Assembly: GCA_902615835.1 (NCBI GenBank)
Contig: CACMQL010000005.1
Span: 1-64,000, forward strand
Source of the DNA: an uncultured Verrucomicrobiota bacterium
Lineage (GTDB): Bacteria > Verrucomicrobiota > Verrucomicrobiia > Opitutales > Seribacteraceae
DNA length: 64,000 bases
Direction of reading: 5' to 3'
The position numbers and the translations under genes were made by a program. The notes under the pieces were generated by a model that made no database searches, had not been told where the DNA came from, and saw only the letters and a program-made list of their open reading frames with translations. This document shows positions 63,827-64,000 of the stretch, one piece after another (within the stretch, counting starts at the first letter, position 1; the number at the start of each line of letters is the position of its first letter).

Positions 63827-64000
63827 GGGTCTCGGGAAATTTTTTTACTTGCTCTTCGGTTTGCTTCATCGCTCAGGAATGTACCTATTTCCTCAACCTC
63901 CTTAATAATCTTTTCTTTTGTTAACTCTAGGTTGCTTGAGTTCGGTGTGCTTTCGCCAAATATGTAAAATTTTATTTTGGGCTCCGTTCCACTGGGTCTA
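63823..64000 (-). CDS. Phosphoglucomutase/phosphomannomutase, C-terminal fragment
   Basis: Fifty-eight codons and the stop are inside the window; the rest lies beyond base 64000. The fragment begins RPSGTEPKIKFYIFGE, the phosphate-binding loop of the fourth domain of alpha-D-phosphohexomutases (RPSGTEPK is near invariant). It then ends with a charged helix (TKEKIIKEVEEIGTFLSDEA). The family interconverts hexose 1- and 6-phosphates and feeds glycan precursor synthesis. Which sugar is used cannot be decided from this part. Its stop codon overlaps the 3' end of the E2 gene. Confidence 0.85.
   Translation of the reverse strand, partial: RPSGTEPKIKFYIFGESTPNSSNLELTKEKIIKEVEEIGTFLSDEANRRASKKISRDP

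Overview
The window looks like a chromosomal segment of a free-living member of the Verrucomicrobiota, probably near Opitutales/Puniceicoccales. No 16S gene is present, so this is inferred from gene content: a sigma factor of the Rhodopirellula/Verrucomicrobium type with its anti-sigma gene, an oleC-oleD pair, a pilus-like gene cluster that resembles in order and architecture Amuc_1102-1098 of Akkermansia muciniphila, and giant surface proteins ending in tryptophan-rich domains. Base composition by eye is moderately AT-rich. I see no IS elements, CRISPR arrays, tRNA or rRNA genes, and no gene-free stretch longer than 300 bases.

Layout. 1-5.7 kb: start of a PQQ-type beta-propeller gene (cut by the window edge), an anti-sigma/sigma pair, a divergent Wzz-like membrane coiled-coil protein, a SulP anion transporter and a soluble coiled-coil protein. 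5.8-22.4 kb: mostly housekeeping genes on both strands: TatD nuclease, thioredoxin reductase, OleC/OleD, two RNA methyltransferases with overlapping divergent starts, a lipoate ligase, an RmlD-like reductase, HisC, a CorC/CNNM-type CBS protein, MetRS, Rho, an unknown 586-residue protein and HisF. 59.8-64 kb: a NUDIX gene overlapping pdhA, then pdhB and the E2 gene, and the 3' end of a phosphohexomutase.

21.9-59.7 kb is the most striking part: about 38 kb of genes all on the minus strand, with short gaps or 4-20-base overlaps. In transcription order it holds an exported Amuc_1102-like protein, a PilM-PilN fusion, an Amuc_1100-like (PilO-position) protein, an Amuc_1099-like (PilP-position) protein, a secretin, a 4987-residue surface protein, a second giant of about 3850 residues that is split by a frameshift at a run of nine G, two GT4 glycosyltransferases and an exported thioredoxin-like protein. 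The giants carry metzincin protease, C-type lectin, LamG, CARDB, TolB-like propeller, Ig-like and thrombospondin-3-like modules, share GxGY-type repeats, and end in related Trp-rich domains.

My inference is that this block encodes a dedicated export, glycosylation and surface-display system: the PilMNOPQ-like envelope machine with its secretin would move or anchor the giant proteins, the glycosyltransferases would modify them, and the Trp-rich C-terminus may be the sorting or anchoring signal. Pilins, PilB/PilT ATPases, PilC and prepilin peptidase are not in the window, so any motor parts must be encoded elsewhere or be absent.
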